This document shows, one piece after another, positions 10,998 through 21,298 of a DNA stretch of 64,000 bases. Within the stretch, counting starts at the first letter, position 1, and each line of letters begins with the position of its first letter. The DNA comes from Porpolomopsis calyptriformis (taxonomy: Eukaryota; Basidiomycota; Agaricomycetes; Agaricales; Hygrophoraceae). The translations under genes were made by a program, and so were the position numbers. The notes under the pieces are model-generated. The model saw only the letters and a program-made list of their open reading frames with translations. It made no database searches and was not told where the DNA came from. The stretch is from positions 1,480,501 through 1,544,500 of the forward strand of contig OX621166.1 in assembly GCA_951640195.1 (NCBI GenBank). The letters are read 5' to 3'.

Positions 10998-11340
10998 TGT
11001 TATGTCAGCAGTTGGGACTCAGGTTGCTTCAACATAAATCACAAAGAGGTCAGCGCATAAGCTGACGGTGACAACATTAAAGGATGAAACTAAGGAAGAT
11101 ACAGGCACTCTGTGCTCTACTTATATCTACCCTGGTCTGGGCTGTGATTGTGATAACCATGGTGACGATCCATGGAATGGCTGACTAATGTGCAGTTACT
11201 GTGGAGTTGCTGCGGAGCACATCTTTATTAGCCAATGGCATTATCACCTCTAATCTATGGATAGATAAGATAAGAGATTAGATAAGATAAGATTGGAGAT
11301 AAGGAAAGTGGACAAGACGAAAAATGAAGTGGCCATAACA
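10998..11340 (-). repeat. Element A 5' LTR
   Basis: 343-bp LTR, TGTTATGTC...CATAACA, related to the 457-bp B LTR (shared TCCATGGAATGGCTGACTAA, CTCTACTTATATCT and GATAAG cluster near 11260-11310). It abuts the coding sequence that begins at 11341. Confidence 0.85.
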
Positions 11341-12330
11341 GCCTTTCCCAACCCTAACAACAAAGACCACAAGGCTCATATTGCAGAGCTCATCAGCCAT
11401 GCATCATTTGAACACCAAGAGAATGGCAGGGGGGTAGAAGATGGTATGCCTGCCATCTCCACTACCTATGTAGACTGACTCTGCCAGGATATTATCCAGA
11501 GTATGAGTGTTCAATGATTAACTATGTAAGTGTTCTGTATATTCACTCAACTTGCCTTACTGCACACTTCCACAGATTTTTGCTGACCATTTGACATTCC
11601 ACAGTGAGCTCAAAACCTGCACAAGAAGCATTGTCAAAAAGCACTACCCCATTTTCCCTGAGGAACATCTGCCAGCTCAGCTTGAATATATCACTATTGT
11701 AGAAGGGAATATCAAGCGCCTCTTAGATAATGGGACATTTCTCCACAGTGAAAAAAAGGATAAACAGGTAAGATTTTGTGGAAAGCATTGCATGAGCTGA
11801 AATTTCATAGTTCTTAGGGCCAGACTGACAATCTAATGCATCCCACAATTTCTGACTTATGTCAAACATTTTTCTATAGTACTGCAAAGTCAAAGTTGGC
11901 GTCATGATTCCCTGAGATATTCGCAGATGATATTCCATCTGGGGTGGTTGTTCTTGCAGCTACAGTGGTAATACTTGCATTTCATATACTTGCTATATTC
12001 TAAATATCATTGTAACAGATCAAGTGCTGCTTACAGGTATTCCACAATAGGTTCTTCAATGAAAAGCACACGTTCACATCAGACAGCTACTCTGATATGT
12101 ACTGGGGGATATGGAAACTTGTTGAGAGTCTGCAGGAAAACGACTACCACTGGAAGAAATTCTGTTTGGCATGGAGATTATGGGCAGAAATGGCAAGGTT
12201 GGTATCTAATACATTGGTCCCAGACATCCATGATAACATTTACTCTATACACTAGGCTATGAAACAGGGTGCAAAAGACCTCCAAAGAAGTTGAATTAGC
12301 TCTCATTCTCAACTAGGTAGAAGTAGTTGT
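11341..12330 (+). pseudogene. Broken fungal gene of unknown role (possibly DUF6532 family)
   Basis: Exon-like stretches on the plus strand read AFPNPNNKDHKAHIAELIS (from 11341), then a TGA stop at 11476-11478, LCQDIIQSMSV, FADHLTFHSELKTCTRSIV (about 11580-11640), HYPIFPEEHLPAQLEYI, a segment ending FADDIPSGVVVLAAT (about 11910-11970) and FHNRFFNEKHTFTSDSYS (about 12040-12100) with YHWKKFCLAWRLW. Short introns separate them. The pattern resembles uncharacterised basidiomycete proteins that I associate, without a search, with DUF6532. The 5' end is replaced by the element A LTR, so the gene is truncated. Poly-A at 12395-12407 and the E insertion follow. Confidence 0.5.
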
Positions 12331-12446
12331 GCTGTCTTTGGAGCTTAATAAATTGTGATATACATTGTCATTGCTAGTGTCCTGATTTGGGCAAAAAAAA
12401 AAAATTTGCAAGCTGCAAGTAAAATTCCTCACACTGAGCCTATACT

Positions 12447-12451
12447 ATGGC
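12447..12451. repeat. Target site duplication (left) of element E, ATGGC
   Basis: ATGGC precedes TGTTA, the first bases of the E 3' LTR, and recurs at 33523-33527 after the other LTR. Confidence 0.9.
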
Positions 12452-12456
12452 TGTTA

Positions 12457-12667
12457 CAGTATCTCAAAAAACTGTCCAGATGTTTTACACTTTTGTAAAG
12501 ATTCATAAATAACTTAGGTAATTCCTATCCAAAAAATATGAAAAAAATAATAGAGGAAGGTATGCTTCTTGCCTATCTAGGTATACAATATCACAGTTAT
12601 CACATTTCCTATTATGGTAATATTAATTCAACAATGAAGGAGTATCATCCAGACAGTTTTTTTGCGC
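12457..12667 (+). repeat. Tc1 left terminal inverted repeat, about 211 bp
   Basis: Inverse of 20702-20912 with few mismatches. The outer end carries CAAAAAACTGTCCAGATG and the inner end carries the same motif inverted (CATCCAGACAGTTTTTTT at about 12646-12663), so each arm is itself bounded by an inverted pair. Confidence 0.9.
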
Positions 12668-12827
12668 ATATCTTATTTCCAATTGAGTATACTCTAATCA
12701 TGTGATTTCCACTGTGGCTGTGCTGAATTTTTGTTGTGGCTGTGCACAATTAAACAAAGTTATGTGATCAAGGTGGATTTTCATATATATACCAAGTAAT
12801 TCTCTCTTAATTCCCCATTACCCAAAG

Positions 12828-13321
12828 ATGAAATCACTTTCTACTAATACTCAACATACCATCCTCTCTATGCTTGAAAATGGCCATTCCTGTCACAATA
12901 TTACTACCAGGCTTCATATTGGTTATTCTACTATCTCAGAACTTCACTCTCGTGTCCTCACCCCCCTCCTAACTAATACTAGTAGTAGACCTACTAAGCT
13001 TACTACCTATGATCCTTATCACCTCACTTGACTTATAACCACTGGCCAAGCTGATACTGCCACCCAACTCAAAAAGGTTGTTGGAACTGATGTCAGTACC
13101 CAAACCATCAGAAATGCTCTCAAGAAAGAGGATATGCAAGCCATTGTCAAGACTAAGAAGCCTCTTCTTTATCCTTACCATATACACCAGCAATACAATT
13201 TTGCCCTCAAGTACCAATACTGGACTGAAGAAGACTGGTTTTATGTTGTTTGGTCTGATGAAACCAAGATCAATCATTTAGGGTCTGATGGAAGGCTTTG
13301 GGTGTGGAAAAAAAGAGGAGC
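12828..13321 (+). pseudogene. Tc1 transposase, N-terminal part
   Basis: Starts at ATG 12828 with an HTH DNA-binding region (NTQHTILSMLENG, about residues 6-50). One TGA lies at 13029-13031 (LT-stop-LIT, consistent with CGA to TGA). The frame continues with the paired-like second HTH (TDVSTQTIRNALKKEDMQA) and the catalytic core up to YVVWSDETKI, whose Asp is the first catalytic residue, and WVWKKRGA. It is cut at 13321 by element C. The rest of the gene resumes at 20169. Confidence 0.88.
13317..13321. repeat. Target site duplication (left) of element C, GGAGC
   Basis: GGAGC directly before TGTTAGG; repeated at 20164-20168 directly after the other LTR. It falls inside the Tc1 transposase codons for GA. 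Confidence 0.95.
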
Positions 13322-13969
13322 TGTTAGGTCTGAAGTTCAGAGTTGAATTTGGAGATTGGAGATGAATAAATGACAGGACTTAGTTGATATTCTGTCTACA
13401 GATACAGGAAAAAACGCAGTACTTATATACCTGCTAGATAATTATATCTGAGACATAGTGACAACAGAGGATGTTAAGGCACAGTGATCTTTCGGTCGGC
13501 TTAGAGAGTCAACGGATAGAACAGAGATCCTAGTCGAATGACTGGGGTGGGGTGTCTATGTTGAGATCGAAACTAAAGATACAAACTCTAGCTACGCTAC
13601 TTATCTACTTCTGAGTTTGAATCCTACGACTCAACGACGATCCATGGAACGGCTGATTCAGCTGCTGCGGGTGACTGCGCAACTGCAGATGGCATCGTCG
13701 CCGACCAATGGCAGAAGTCGCTCGTGCGTGACGGTCACGGTCACGAGTAACAAGAAGGAAACGAAACGATAAGACAAGGAAGGTGGTGGATGAACGAGAC
13801 AAGATTAAGTAGGCTGCGATAAGATAAGATAAGACAAAAAAGAATGAACGTATCGTAACAGAGGACGTCATAAGTAGGAAACATGTGAAAAGTACGGAGT
13901 GTTTGGAGTTGTTGGAGTTGTCGGAGTTCATCAGAATTCATCGGAGTTCGTCGGAACTGGGATGTAACA
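13322..13969 (-). repeat. Element C 3' LTR, interrupted by a solo LTR
   Basis: The LTR halves 13322-13471 and 13866-13969 match 19908-20163. The extra 389 bp plus GAGGA in the middle are a foreign solo LTR, not part of this LTR family. Confidence 0.93.
13472..13860 (-). mobile_element. Solo LTR of the A/B lineage inside the element C LTR
   Basis: 389 bp beginning TGTTAAGG and ending CGTAACA, flanked by GAGGA at 13467-13471 and 13861-13865. It shares CGATCCATGGAA, GGCTGA, CTGCGG, GACCAATGGCA and GATAAGATAAGATAAG in the same order as the B LTR, so it comes from a related gypsy family. It presumably arose by recombination between the two LTRs of a full element. Orientation follows the B LTR. 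Confidence 0.9.
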
Positions 13970-14138
13970 GTATCTCCCTCTTAAAGGGCAAGCCCTCGAG
14001 ACCGCATACTAAACTTGACCATATTTGGTAATAACCAAGAAATCAGAGTTTCGGAATGTGGCGGATTTCGGAGAATCGTCGGAGTTTGAATCAGAACATA
14101 TATAATGAGGTCCAGCGGACCACTCTTCTTCATTAACA
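13970..14138 (-). other. Element C spacer between the 3' LTR and the antisense gene
   Basis: On the element strand the bases next to the LTR (complement of 13970-13985) are CTTTAAGAGGGAGATA, purine-rich and correctly placed for a polypurine tract. On the plus strand the stretch ACATATATAATGAGG (14098-14112) about 40 bp before ATG 14139 could serve as a TATA-like element for the antisense gene. No other feature seen. Confidence 0.5.
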
Positions 14139-14913
14139 ATGCCCACTCGCGAAGAGATCCAAGCCCAACTTGCACAACTGCAAGTCTTGCTTGAAAACGA
14201 AGAACAACAAGAACGCGAGGAAGCGGAGAAAGAAGTGGAGGAGGCCCGGAGGATGGAGGAAGAGCGTCGGTTGGCAGAGGAGCAATGGGTGGCCAGAAAG
14301 GCAGCCAAAGCTGCAAAAAAGGAGGCAGCAAGGAGGGCGAAGGAGGCAGCTCGAACAATGGAGCAAGTGGAGATGGTGGAGATGACGGCAGAGGAAAGAT
14401 CAGGGCAGCAAGAGGCCTTGATCAGAAGGCCGTAAGTACTTTCTTTTTTATCCGCTTTATTCCAGAGTTGACTGGAGTTCATGTAGGAGGGCTCCGTGCG
14501 AGCCTTGCATCAGGAAAGGGAGTGTGGAGGGGTGTGTATGGCTGACTGGACAGGGGAAGGCCCAGAGTTGTACTGCCTGCCAACAGGTAAAGGCCAAATG
14601 CTGGGTTGGGGAAGAACCAGCAAAAAGGAAACGCGTCCGGAGTACCACAGAGGAACCAGAACATGGAGGAAAGAGGCGGCAAGGAAATGCGGAGTCATCA
14701 GAGATGGCGAATTTGAGGGAGGAGTTGCAAGGAATTCAGGGGGAGATGAGGAAGATGAAAATGGAGATGAAGAGAATGAGGGAGTCCATGGAAAGGACTG
14801 AGGAGTTGTTAGATGGGGATTACAAGGATAGTGGAGAATGCAGAGAAAGTTCAGAGGTGTCGGAGGAGGAGGAATTACCCATAAGGGATGTAGAAATAGT
14901 CCCTTTGGAATAG
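14139..14913 (+). CDS. Antisense accessory gene of element C: coiled coil plus two Cys motifs
   Basis: Opposite in direction to Gag-Pol. Exon 1 (ATG 14139, MPTREEIQAQLAQLQ) encodes about 98 residues of Glu/Arg-rich coiled coil. A donor GTAAGT at about 14432 and an acceptor TTCCAG near 14464 fit a short intron. The rest encodes CEPCIRKGSVEGC (about 14499-14537), then CTACQQVKAKC (about 14567-14599), a basic KRKR stretch, a second coiled coil (about 14700-14815) and an acidic tail to the TAG at 14911-14913. The Cys spacing suggests a zinc-binding, possibly DNA-binding, module. No stop interrupts it, unlike pol. Function unknown. Confidence 0.65.
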
Positions 14914-14999
14914 ATAATGAATTTTTTGAATTGAAGAAAAGAATAAATAAGAGCGAAAGAAATCAATAGTCAGGTCCGGGTTTCTCCGGATAAGCAGAG

Positions 15000-17900
15000 T
15001 GGAACTCCGAGATGAGTTCCGAAGCATGTCCTAGCTCAGTAGTGAGGATCCATGAGGTTTCTTCATCAGTACCTTCATAGCCTTCCTAACGAACCAAATA
15101 CAATAATTGGCATAAGCAACGCCTATTGTCAATTTTCGAGTCTAGGATTTCAGAGATCTTGAACTCCAGTTCTCCATCTATGATTACCGGAGGAGGTGGA
15201 GGTTGTACTCGGTTCAGAATTGTATTCGGTGAGGCTGGTTCCAACTGTGATACATGAAAGACAGGATGGATAGCTTTCATGGAACTAGGCAAATGGAGAG
15301 TATAGGAATGGGTTCCAACTCGGGCAATGACCTCGAAAGGACCTAAGTTCTTCTCCGAGAGTTTCTTGGAGGGTCTGGTAGTTCGGAAAAACTTGGCCTT
15401 TATGAAGGCTTGAGTTCCTATTTCAAAATCAGGGGCTAGAATGTGCTTTAAATCAGCATAGTGCTGATAACGCTTTTGAGCTTCGGAGATGGTATTTCGG
15501 AGTTCGGAGTAGAGTTTGTCCAAATCAACAGCTAATTCTCTGGCTCGAATGGAAGTAAGATCATGCTCAGGGTGTACTGAAATATTTGGATGATAACCCT
15601 TGTTGGCGAAAAAAGGGGATATCCCAGTAGTAGCGTTCGGAGCATTGTTATATGCGAATTCCACAATAGCCAGGAGATGGGACCAGTTGTCCTGTTAATA
15701 GTTACAATACATCCATAGGTATTGCTCCAAGGTTTGATTAACTCGTTCGGTTTGTCCATCACCTTCCGGATGATACCCGGAGGTAAAATGGAGACGCATG
15801 TTAAGGACTTTACCCAATGACTGGAAAAAGTGGGAGACGAACTCTGAGCCTCAGTCACAGGTGACATGTGAGGGAACTCCATGTTTGGAGAATACATGGA
15901 CAAGGAAAAGTTGAGCGAGTTGAGGAGCAGTGATGGTGTCGAAGGTTGGTATGAAAATAGCTTGTTTGGAGAATCGATCAACAATGACAAGAATAGCAGA
16001 GAATTCATCGGAGTTAGGGAGTTGCTCGATAAAATCCATGGAGATGGAATTCCAAGGCTTCTCCGGAATTGGGAGTTGCTTGAGCAAACCATAAGGTCGA
16101 TGGCAAGGGACTTTGGACCTAGCGCACATAGTACAGGAGTTACAGTAATCCTTTACAAAGGTCCGGAGTTCCAGCCATGTGTATTCTCGTCGGATCAATT
16201 CAAGCGTTTTGTTTTGACCAAAATGACCAGCAATTGGATGATCATGCTTCATACGCAAAATTTGAAGTTGTAAGTCATCTACGTCGGGCACATAGATACA
16301 ACCATTGTGACGAAGGAAACCAGAGGTGTCAATAGTCCATCGGAGATTGGAGTTGGCATTGGAGTTGGACTCCGCAACCTTCAGATCCTCCATAGCCACT
16401 AGATCATTACGAAGTGAATTCTGAATTTTCGAGTGGAGGGAGTTTACATCCATAATGAATGCAGCCTTTAACACTGGATCCAATAAGGATAAAGCTCATA
16501 GGGATGAAGCCAGTTGCTCTGAGGTAAAAACCAGTCAGAGATTCTGAGGATTGATACTGGCGTAGTTGCTATCTCCCTCTTTAGGATTGATGTCATATTG
16601 ACGCGTTAAGAAGTCCGGTTCTGCCCCGAGTTTTCCAGGGCGAAAATGAATGACGAGATTAAAGCCTGACAAAAATTCAGACCAACAAGCCTGACATCGT
16701 GACAGGAGTTTGGTTGTAGAAAAGTATACCAAATTCTTGTGATCAGTGACAACGTCGACCGGGTCAGAAGAGCCTTCAAGGTAATGTTGCCAGTTGCGAA
16801 AACTATTGTGAATGGCTAATAGCTCCTTGTCGTGAATATCATAATTCAACTCTGGCGGAGTTAAAGTCCAAGAGTAGAACGTGATGGGATGTAATGATTC
16901 ATCCTCAGTGTAAGTTGATAAGATGCCCGCTATGGCGTAGTCAGAGGCATCTGTTTCTACTACTAGACATGATCCCAGAGTGAAATTGACAAGAACAGGA
17001 GTGGAAGTGAAGGCCTGCTTCAGAGATTCAAATGCGAATTTGCATTGAGTATCGAAATTCCACAGAACATTTTTCTGGGTCAGTCGCGTAAGTGGAGATA
17101 CCAATCCTGAGTAGATAAAACGCCTATAGAAATTTCCAAAACCTAAGAATGACTGGACATCCTTGACTTTCTGTGGTTCCGGCCAATCTAGGATAATTTG
17201 AACTTTGGCAGGGTCCATGGTAATTCCACTAGGGGAAAGGATAAATCCAAGGTATTCAATCGTATCTTGATGAAAGAAACATTTCTCCGATTTTCCGAAA
17301 AGACTGTTAAGTCGGAGTCTTCGGAGTACCTCACAGACATGTCTCCAGTGATCCGCAACGTTATCCGAGTAGATAAGGATATTGTCAAGATATACTACAA
17401 TGGAGATATCGGAGAGGTCGGAGAAAATCTCGTTCATGAAACGTTGAAATGTTGATGGGGCATTGCATAGACCCAAGGGTATAACCAAGAATTCAAAAGC
17501 ACCATACCTGGTACGGAAAGTGGTTTTCCATTCATCCCCTTCTGCGATCCATACATTGAAGTATCCAATTTGCAAATCGATTTTGGTGTAGATATGACCT
17601 TTGCTGGCATGGTCCAGGAGATTGGAGATGAGCGGAAGTGGGTAACGATCTTTCTTGGTGATTTTATTGATGCCTCGATAGTCCACGCATAATCGTAAGG
17701 AACCATCTTTCTTGCGGATGAAAACAATTGGAGCACCGCCTGGAGATCCAGAGGAACGTATCCAACCTTTTCTAAGGTGCTCATCCAAGAATATACGAAG
17801 GGCTTCTTGTTCCACAACAGAAAGAGAATAGATGCGTCCCAGTGGAGGTGTCATACCTTCCTCTCGATCAATATGGTGATCACTATAATGATGAGGAGGA

Positions 17901-18202
17901 AGACATTTAGATTTTCCTTCACTGAAAACATCAGCATAGTCATGATACTCTGGAGGAACTTTTGCGTAAAACGCAGGGTCTGGAGGAACATCGGAGATCT
18001 CGACGGAGTGCGCTTTTGAAATATCAGCAGCTTGAAGAACAAAGGACTGAGATCCTTCTTGCTTGCTAGCATGTACAAATGTGGCTGCCGAAATAACAGA
18101 TACAGGAGGAAGTGAAGTGGGAGTCAGAGTTGGAGTCGGAGCTAGAGGGTCAAGTGGAGTTGCCTCAGAGGGTATAGGTGTCAATGATGAAGATGAATAC
18201 AT
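15000..18202 (-). pseudogene. Element C Pol: RT, RNase H, integrase, chromodomain
   Basis: A 555-codon open frame (18202-16535) covers the protease-RT linker, RT (CVDYRGINKITKKDRYPLPL near 17680; active site YLDN at 17381-17392 in place of YxDD) and RNase H (VETDASDYAIAG near 16940; VTDHKN near 16760). Integrase follows (16483-15851; HH-CC finger with CTMCARSK near 16130, MDFIEQLPNS, then a stop after HVTCD near 15850), then AFIKAKFF and a chromodomain whose LVRWEGY tryptophan is a TAG stop at 15086-15088 (TGG to TAG). Four or so stops and the RT active-site change make it inactive. Confidence 0.92.
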
Positions 18203-18690
18203 TAGTTTTGGTGTCCCAAATGAAATACTGCTTGTAACCTAGTCAATCAACGGATTGTAGCGGGTAAGCCAGTTGAATCCAAGAACAGCAGAACATGATG
18301 CATCCAACGGAGTGACCAAAAACTCAATATCTAGAGTTTCTCCAGACAGAAATCAGATAGGGAGGATAACTCCCGCATCAGTGGTTCTCCCTTGAGATCC
18401 ATCAAATAATCGGAGTTGCTTTGGAGGAAGCGGAGATGTTTTGAGCTTGTTTTGGTGAACGAAATCAAAGTCCAAGAAACAGTGTGTGGATCCTGAATCG
18501 ATAAGAGTTGGAATAGATAATGAGTCAATAAATAAAGTAATCAGAAAGGAATTAGAGCAAGGAACAGAAGTGTTGAGCTTTACAATAGAAGACGCAGGAA
18601 CAGTTTCAATGCAGTCCACATTCCGCGTCTCATGCAGACTGCCTCCTATTTTTCCGGAGCAGCCAGAGAGGTGCTCAGAATAGGAGTAGG
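18203..18690 (-). pseudogene. Element C protease region
   Basis: Retropepsin-like segment with the motif TLIDSGSTHCFLDF near 18470-18510, preceded by NTSVPCSNSFLITLFID and followed by SPLPPKQLRLFDGS. It links Gag to RT in the same polyprotein and carries a few stops around it (for example near 18355). Confidence 0.82.
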
Positions 18691-19872
18691 AGATTCCTGA
18701 GTGGGTCATTCGGCAACAGTAATGGCACGTCCAGAAGCCTTCTTTGAAGTGGAGGAACCTGACTTTGGACATTCCTTTGCCATATGACCTGGGGATCCAC
18801 AAAACATACACAAGTTATTATCCAAACGACGTTTTCATTTGGCCGGAGTAAGCTTTCCATCTTTTCCAAGCTTATCGGAGAGATCAGGACGTTTCGGAGT
18901 TGAGGTTGTTGGGACAGATTTCATAGGAGTCTTTTTGAAAGTAGAAGGTGTCGTTGGAGTTGAAGGTGGTTTAGGAGCATTCGTCGGAGATGCAGGAGCA
19001 TGACCGGAGTCCCGCTTAAGCTCTCCTTTACGTTCCCAATACCTAGCATCAATCGTTTGAGCTAACTCCTTCATAGCTACCAATGTGGCTGGTTTTCCGA
19101 CTTGAGACATTTGATCCTTGATTCGATCTGGAAGACCACGGTAAAAGATATGCCACAGTGCTCCGACATCCCATTGGACTTGAACCGCTAGCCTATTGAA
19201 GTGCACAATATATTTGGCAATCCGTTGATTATCAAACATCTTCAAAGATTCCAATTCCGCTTCAGCAGTTCCTACCGGATCCAAAGGTCCGAATTGGTCC
19301 TGTAACTCAGAGCAGAACTCCGAGAAGTCTGAGAGGAACAACGGAGGGTTAGGAATAGTCTCCAAAAGGTAAGGTTCAAATAAAGATAACGCCATTCCCT
19401 TCAGAAACGACATAGCATAATTGACCTTAGCTTCATCAGAAGTAAACGCAGAAGGCCTATCCTTGAAATTCAATTGAAGTTGAACCAGGAAAGGTTGGAG
19501 TTTCATCAGATCAGAGCCGTCGAAAGGATCAGGCTCTCGGACTTTGGATTTTGCGGGTTTGGCTCCAGAAGAAGCTTGAGCGATGGTGGCGATATTTTGA
19601 AAAGCCATGATCAATCTCTCTTCAGCTGTCTCCTGTTCCAGAGCTTCTTGAGTTGGCTGGACTTGAGGTGTTTCTTCAACCAAAGTTGATGCTTGACCTT
19701 GAGTAGTCCACGGAGTTATGGGTTGTAACAGATTTTCTCAATCATGAAAAGCAGTAGGAAGCCTTTCAGATATACGCATAGTCAGAGACACAGGACTTGT
19801 TTCGGAGTTGGTCGGAGATAATCAACTTCTAGTTGAAAATCCCATGAAACGTTCAAGAGTACGTTGTGTCAT
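18691..19872 (-). pseudogene. Element C Gag with CCHC knuckle
   Basis: Starts at ATG 19872-19870 (MTQRTLERFMGFS), with two early stops, then a long open stretch from about 19683 containing the Gag core (VREPDPFDGSDLMKLQPFL, about 19500-19560; LSDFSEFCSELQDQFG, about 19280-19330) and a Thr/Pro-rich tail. The knuckle CMFCGSPGHMAKEC (about 18770-18812) lies after a CGA-to-TGA stop near 18837. The protein would package element RNA. Confidence 0.85.
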
Positions 19873-19894
19873 TGTGAATAAAAACCCGAGCTAG

Positions 19895-19905
19895 AGACAG
19901 AATAT
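19895..19905 (-). other. Self-priming type primer binding site of element C
   Basis: ATATTCTGTCT on the minus strand, 2 nt inside the 5' LTR end, is perfectly complementary over 11 nt to AGACAGAATAT in the LTR (complement of 19974-19984). That segment lies about 32 nt downstream of TATATAAG. Confidence 0.75.
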
Positions 19906-19907
19906 AC

Positions 19908-20163
19908 TGTTAGGTCCGAAGTTTCAGAGTTGAATTTGGAGATTGGAGATGAATAAATGATGGGACTTAGTTGATATTCTGTCTACAGATACAGGAAAAA
20001 AACGCAGTACTTATATACCTGCTAGATAATTATATCTGAGACATAGTGACGACAGAGGACATCATAAGTAGGAAACATGTGAAAAGTATGGAGTGTTCGG
20101 AGTTGTTGGAGTTGTTGGAGTTCATCGGAATTCATCGGAGTTCATCGGAACTGGGATGTAACA
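19908..20163 (-). repeat. Element C 5' LTR
   Basis: 256 bp, TGTTAGG...GTAACA, followed by the GGAGC duplication. In element sense it contains TATATAAG (complement of about 20013-20020) and downstream AGACAGAATAT. The GGAGTTNNTCGGA-like repeats near its right end also recur throughout element C. Confidence 0.95.
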
Positions 20164-20168
20164 GGAGC

Positions 20169-20671
20169 TCCTTGAATAGCACAGCATGTGAAAGGAACTA
20201 TGAAGTTTAGAGGAGGAAGTTTAATGGTTTGGGGATGTATGATACCTCATGGAGTAGGCTATATGTGCAGGATAGATGGGAGGATGGATGCACCACTATA
20301 CCAGGAGTTTCTGGAGTTTCAAAATAGTGGACTACTATGATATGGACTGCAACACTTTCATCTTCCAGCAAGATAACGACTCCAAGCATACCTCTAAACT
20401 GGTCTCAAAGTGGTTCAATAAGAATCAGGTTGAACTCCTACACTGGCCTACTCACTCTCCTAATCTGAATCCCATTGAACATCTTTGGTCCTACCTCAAA
20501 AGAAGACTTAATTCATATCCAGTTCCCCCTAAGAGTATTTTTGAGTTATAGGAGAGGGTAGAGGTGGAGTAGGAGAAGATTCCTAAGGAAACATGTTTGG
20601 ATTTGATCAAGAGTATGCCTAGAAGAGTTGCAGCAGTATTAAAAGCTAAAGGAGGATATACAAAGTACTAG
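20169..20671 (+). pseudogene. Tc1 transposase, C-terminal part
   Basis: Continues the gene cut at 13321. It has a stop just after the junction (CCT TGA), the conserved FRGGSLMVWGCM motif (about 20210-20245), one frameshift near 20325-20340, then FQQDNDSKHT with the second catalytic Asp and HSPNLNPIEHLW with the catalytic Glu. Counting residues between that Asp and Glu gives 34, the DD34E signature of Tc1. It ends at TAG 20669-20671. At least three stops and one frameshift make the gene non-functional apart from the retrotransposon insertion. Confidence 0.9.
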
Positions 20672-20701
20672 AATTGTAACTTTATCTTTATAAAAAGTAT
20701 G

Positions 20702-20912
20702 TGCAAAAAAACTGTCCAGATGATACTCCTTCATTGTTGAATTAATATTACCATAATGGGAAATGTGATGACTGTGATATTGTATACCTAGATAGGCAAG
20801 AAGCATACCTTCCTCTTATCATTTTTTTTATATTTTTTGGATAGGAATTACCTAAGTTATTTATAAATCTTTACAAAAGTGCAAAACATCTGGACAGTTT
20901 TTTGAGACACTG
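20702..20912 (+). repeat. Tc1 right terminal inverted repeat
   Basis: Inverse of 12457-12667. It is bounded outside by CATCTGGACAGTTTTTTGAG and inside by CAAAAAAACTGTCCAGATG at 20704-20722. Confidence 0.9.
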
Positions 20913-20914
20913 TA

Positions 20915-21298
20915 TAAACCAGTTGTTCAGAACGCATTTTACTTTGGATGTTCTGTCCCAAGAGTTAAGGTATGGTTCCAAGTCCTTGTTATTGGGTAGC
21001 TAATGAGGAATCAGACTTAAGATCTGATATATACAAGAGGTCCCCTTTATATACTAACTACTTATTAGTGTGAGTCAGTGTGATATAACATGAGTCAGAG
21101 ATAAGAGTGAGTCATTGTGATCGATGATGAATCATAAGGAGGTGAAACATAGATGGAAATGAAGTAAGTCTATATATGGATAAAGTCTTAGGATAAGGTA
21201 ATGGGGAATCCCAAGGAAGGGTTATGGGGAATCCCAAGATATGATAAGGAATTACATGGAGATAAGAGAGAGAAAGATGAAAAATTACGACTGTAACA
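20915..21298 (-). repeat. Element E 3' LTR (main part)
   Basis: 384 bp which, with the 5-bp stub at 12452-12456, equal the 389 bp of 33134-33522. It contains three TGAGTCA motifs at 21071, 21091 and 21108 and a TTTATATA stretch near 21049-21057 (TATATAAA in element sense). Confidence 0.92.

Larger units (their letters stand above)
1..11340 (-). mobile_element. Ty3/gypsy element A, 3' end outside the window, split by element B
   Basis: This is a chromovirus-type LTR retrotransposon on the minus strand. Its pol protease part is at 1-471 and its gag, leader and 5' LTR at 8608-11340. The two parts are separated by the complete element B (472-8607), and the sequence rejoins precisely at the duplicated TAATT. 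The region 1-471 aligns by eye with 4779-5258 of B, and 8608 onward aligns with B from 5257, so A and B are subfamilies of one lineage. RT, integrase and the 3' LTR lie to the left of the window, so the far target duplication cannot be seen. Confidence 0.88.
13322..20163 (-). mobile_element. Ty3/gypsy chromovirus C, nested in the Tc1 transposase gene
   Basis: A minus-strand element with LTRs 13322-13969 (interrupted by a solo LTR; 254 bp without the insert and its duplicated GAGGA) and 19908-20163 (256 bp), TG...CA ends and TSD GGAGC. It has the longest open reading frame of the nest (pol, 16535-18202). It carries an unusual antisense gene at its 3' end (14139-14913). Internal stops are few compared with A, B and E, so it is among the younger insertions, as expected from its inner position. 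Confidence 0.95.
12457..20912 (+). mobile_element. Tc1/mariner-type DNA transposon (DD34E), split by element C
   Basis: The element starts CAGTATCTC and ends GAGACACTG between TA dinucleotides at 12455-12456 and 20913-20914. Removing element C and one GGAGC leaves about 1.6 kb, the normal Tc1 size. Terminal inverted repeats are about 211 bp (12457-12667 and 20702-20912) and nearly identical. The single gene encodes a Tc1-family transposase. The insertion lies 3 bp inside the 3' LTR of element E (TGT/TA/TAAACC). Confidence 0.93.

Noticed and set aside
15881..16273. Plus-strand 130-codon frame in element C
   Set aside because: Antisense shadow of the integrase coding region, unlike 14139-14913 which has independent protein features.
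19908..20163. Right LTR of element C read as having a 393-bp deletion between 9-bp direct repeats
   Set aside because: The extra sequence in the left LTR starts TGTTA, ends TAACA, resembles the B LTR and is flanked by GAGGA on both sides, so it is an inserted solo LTR and not a deletion in the other copy.
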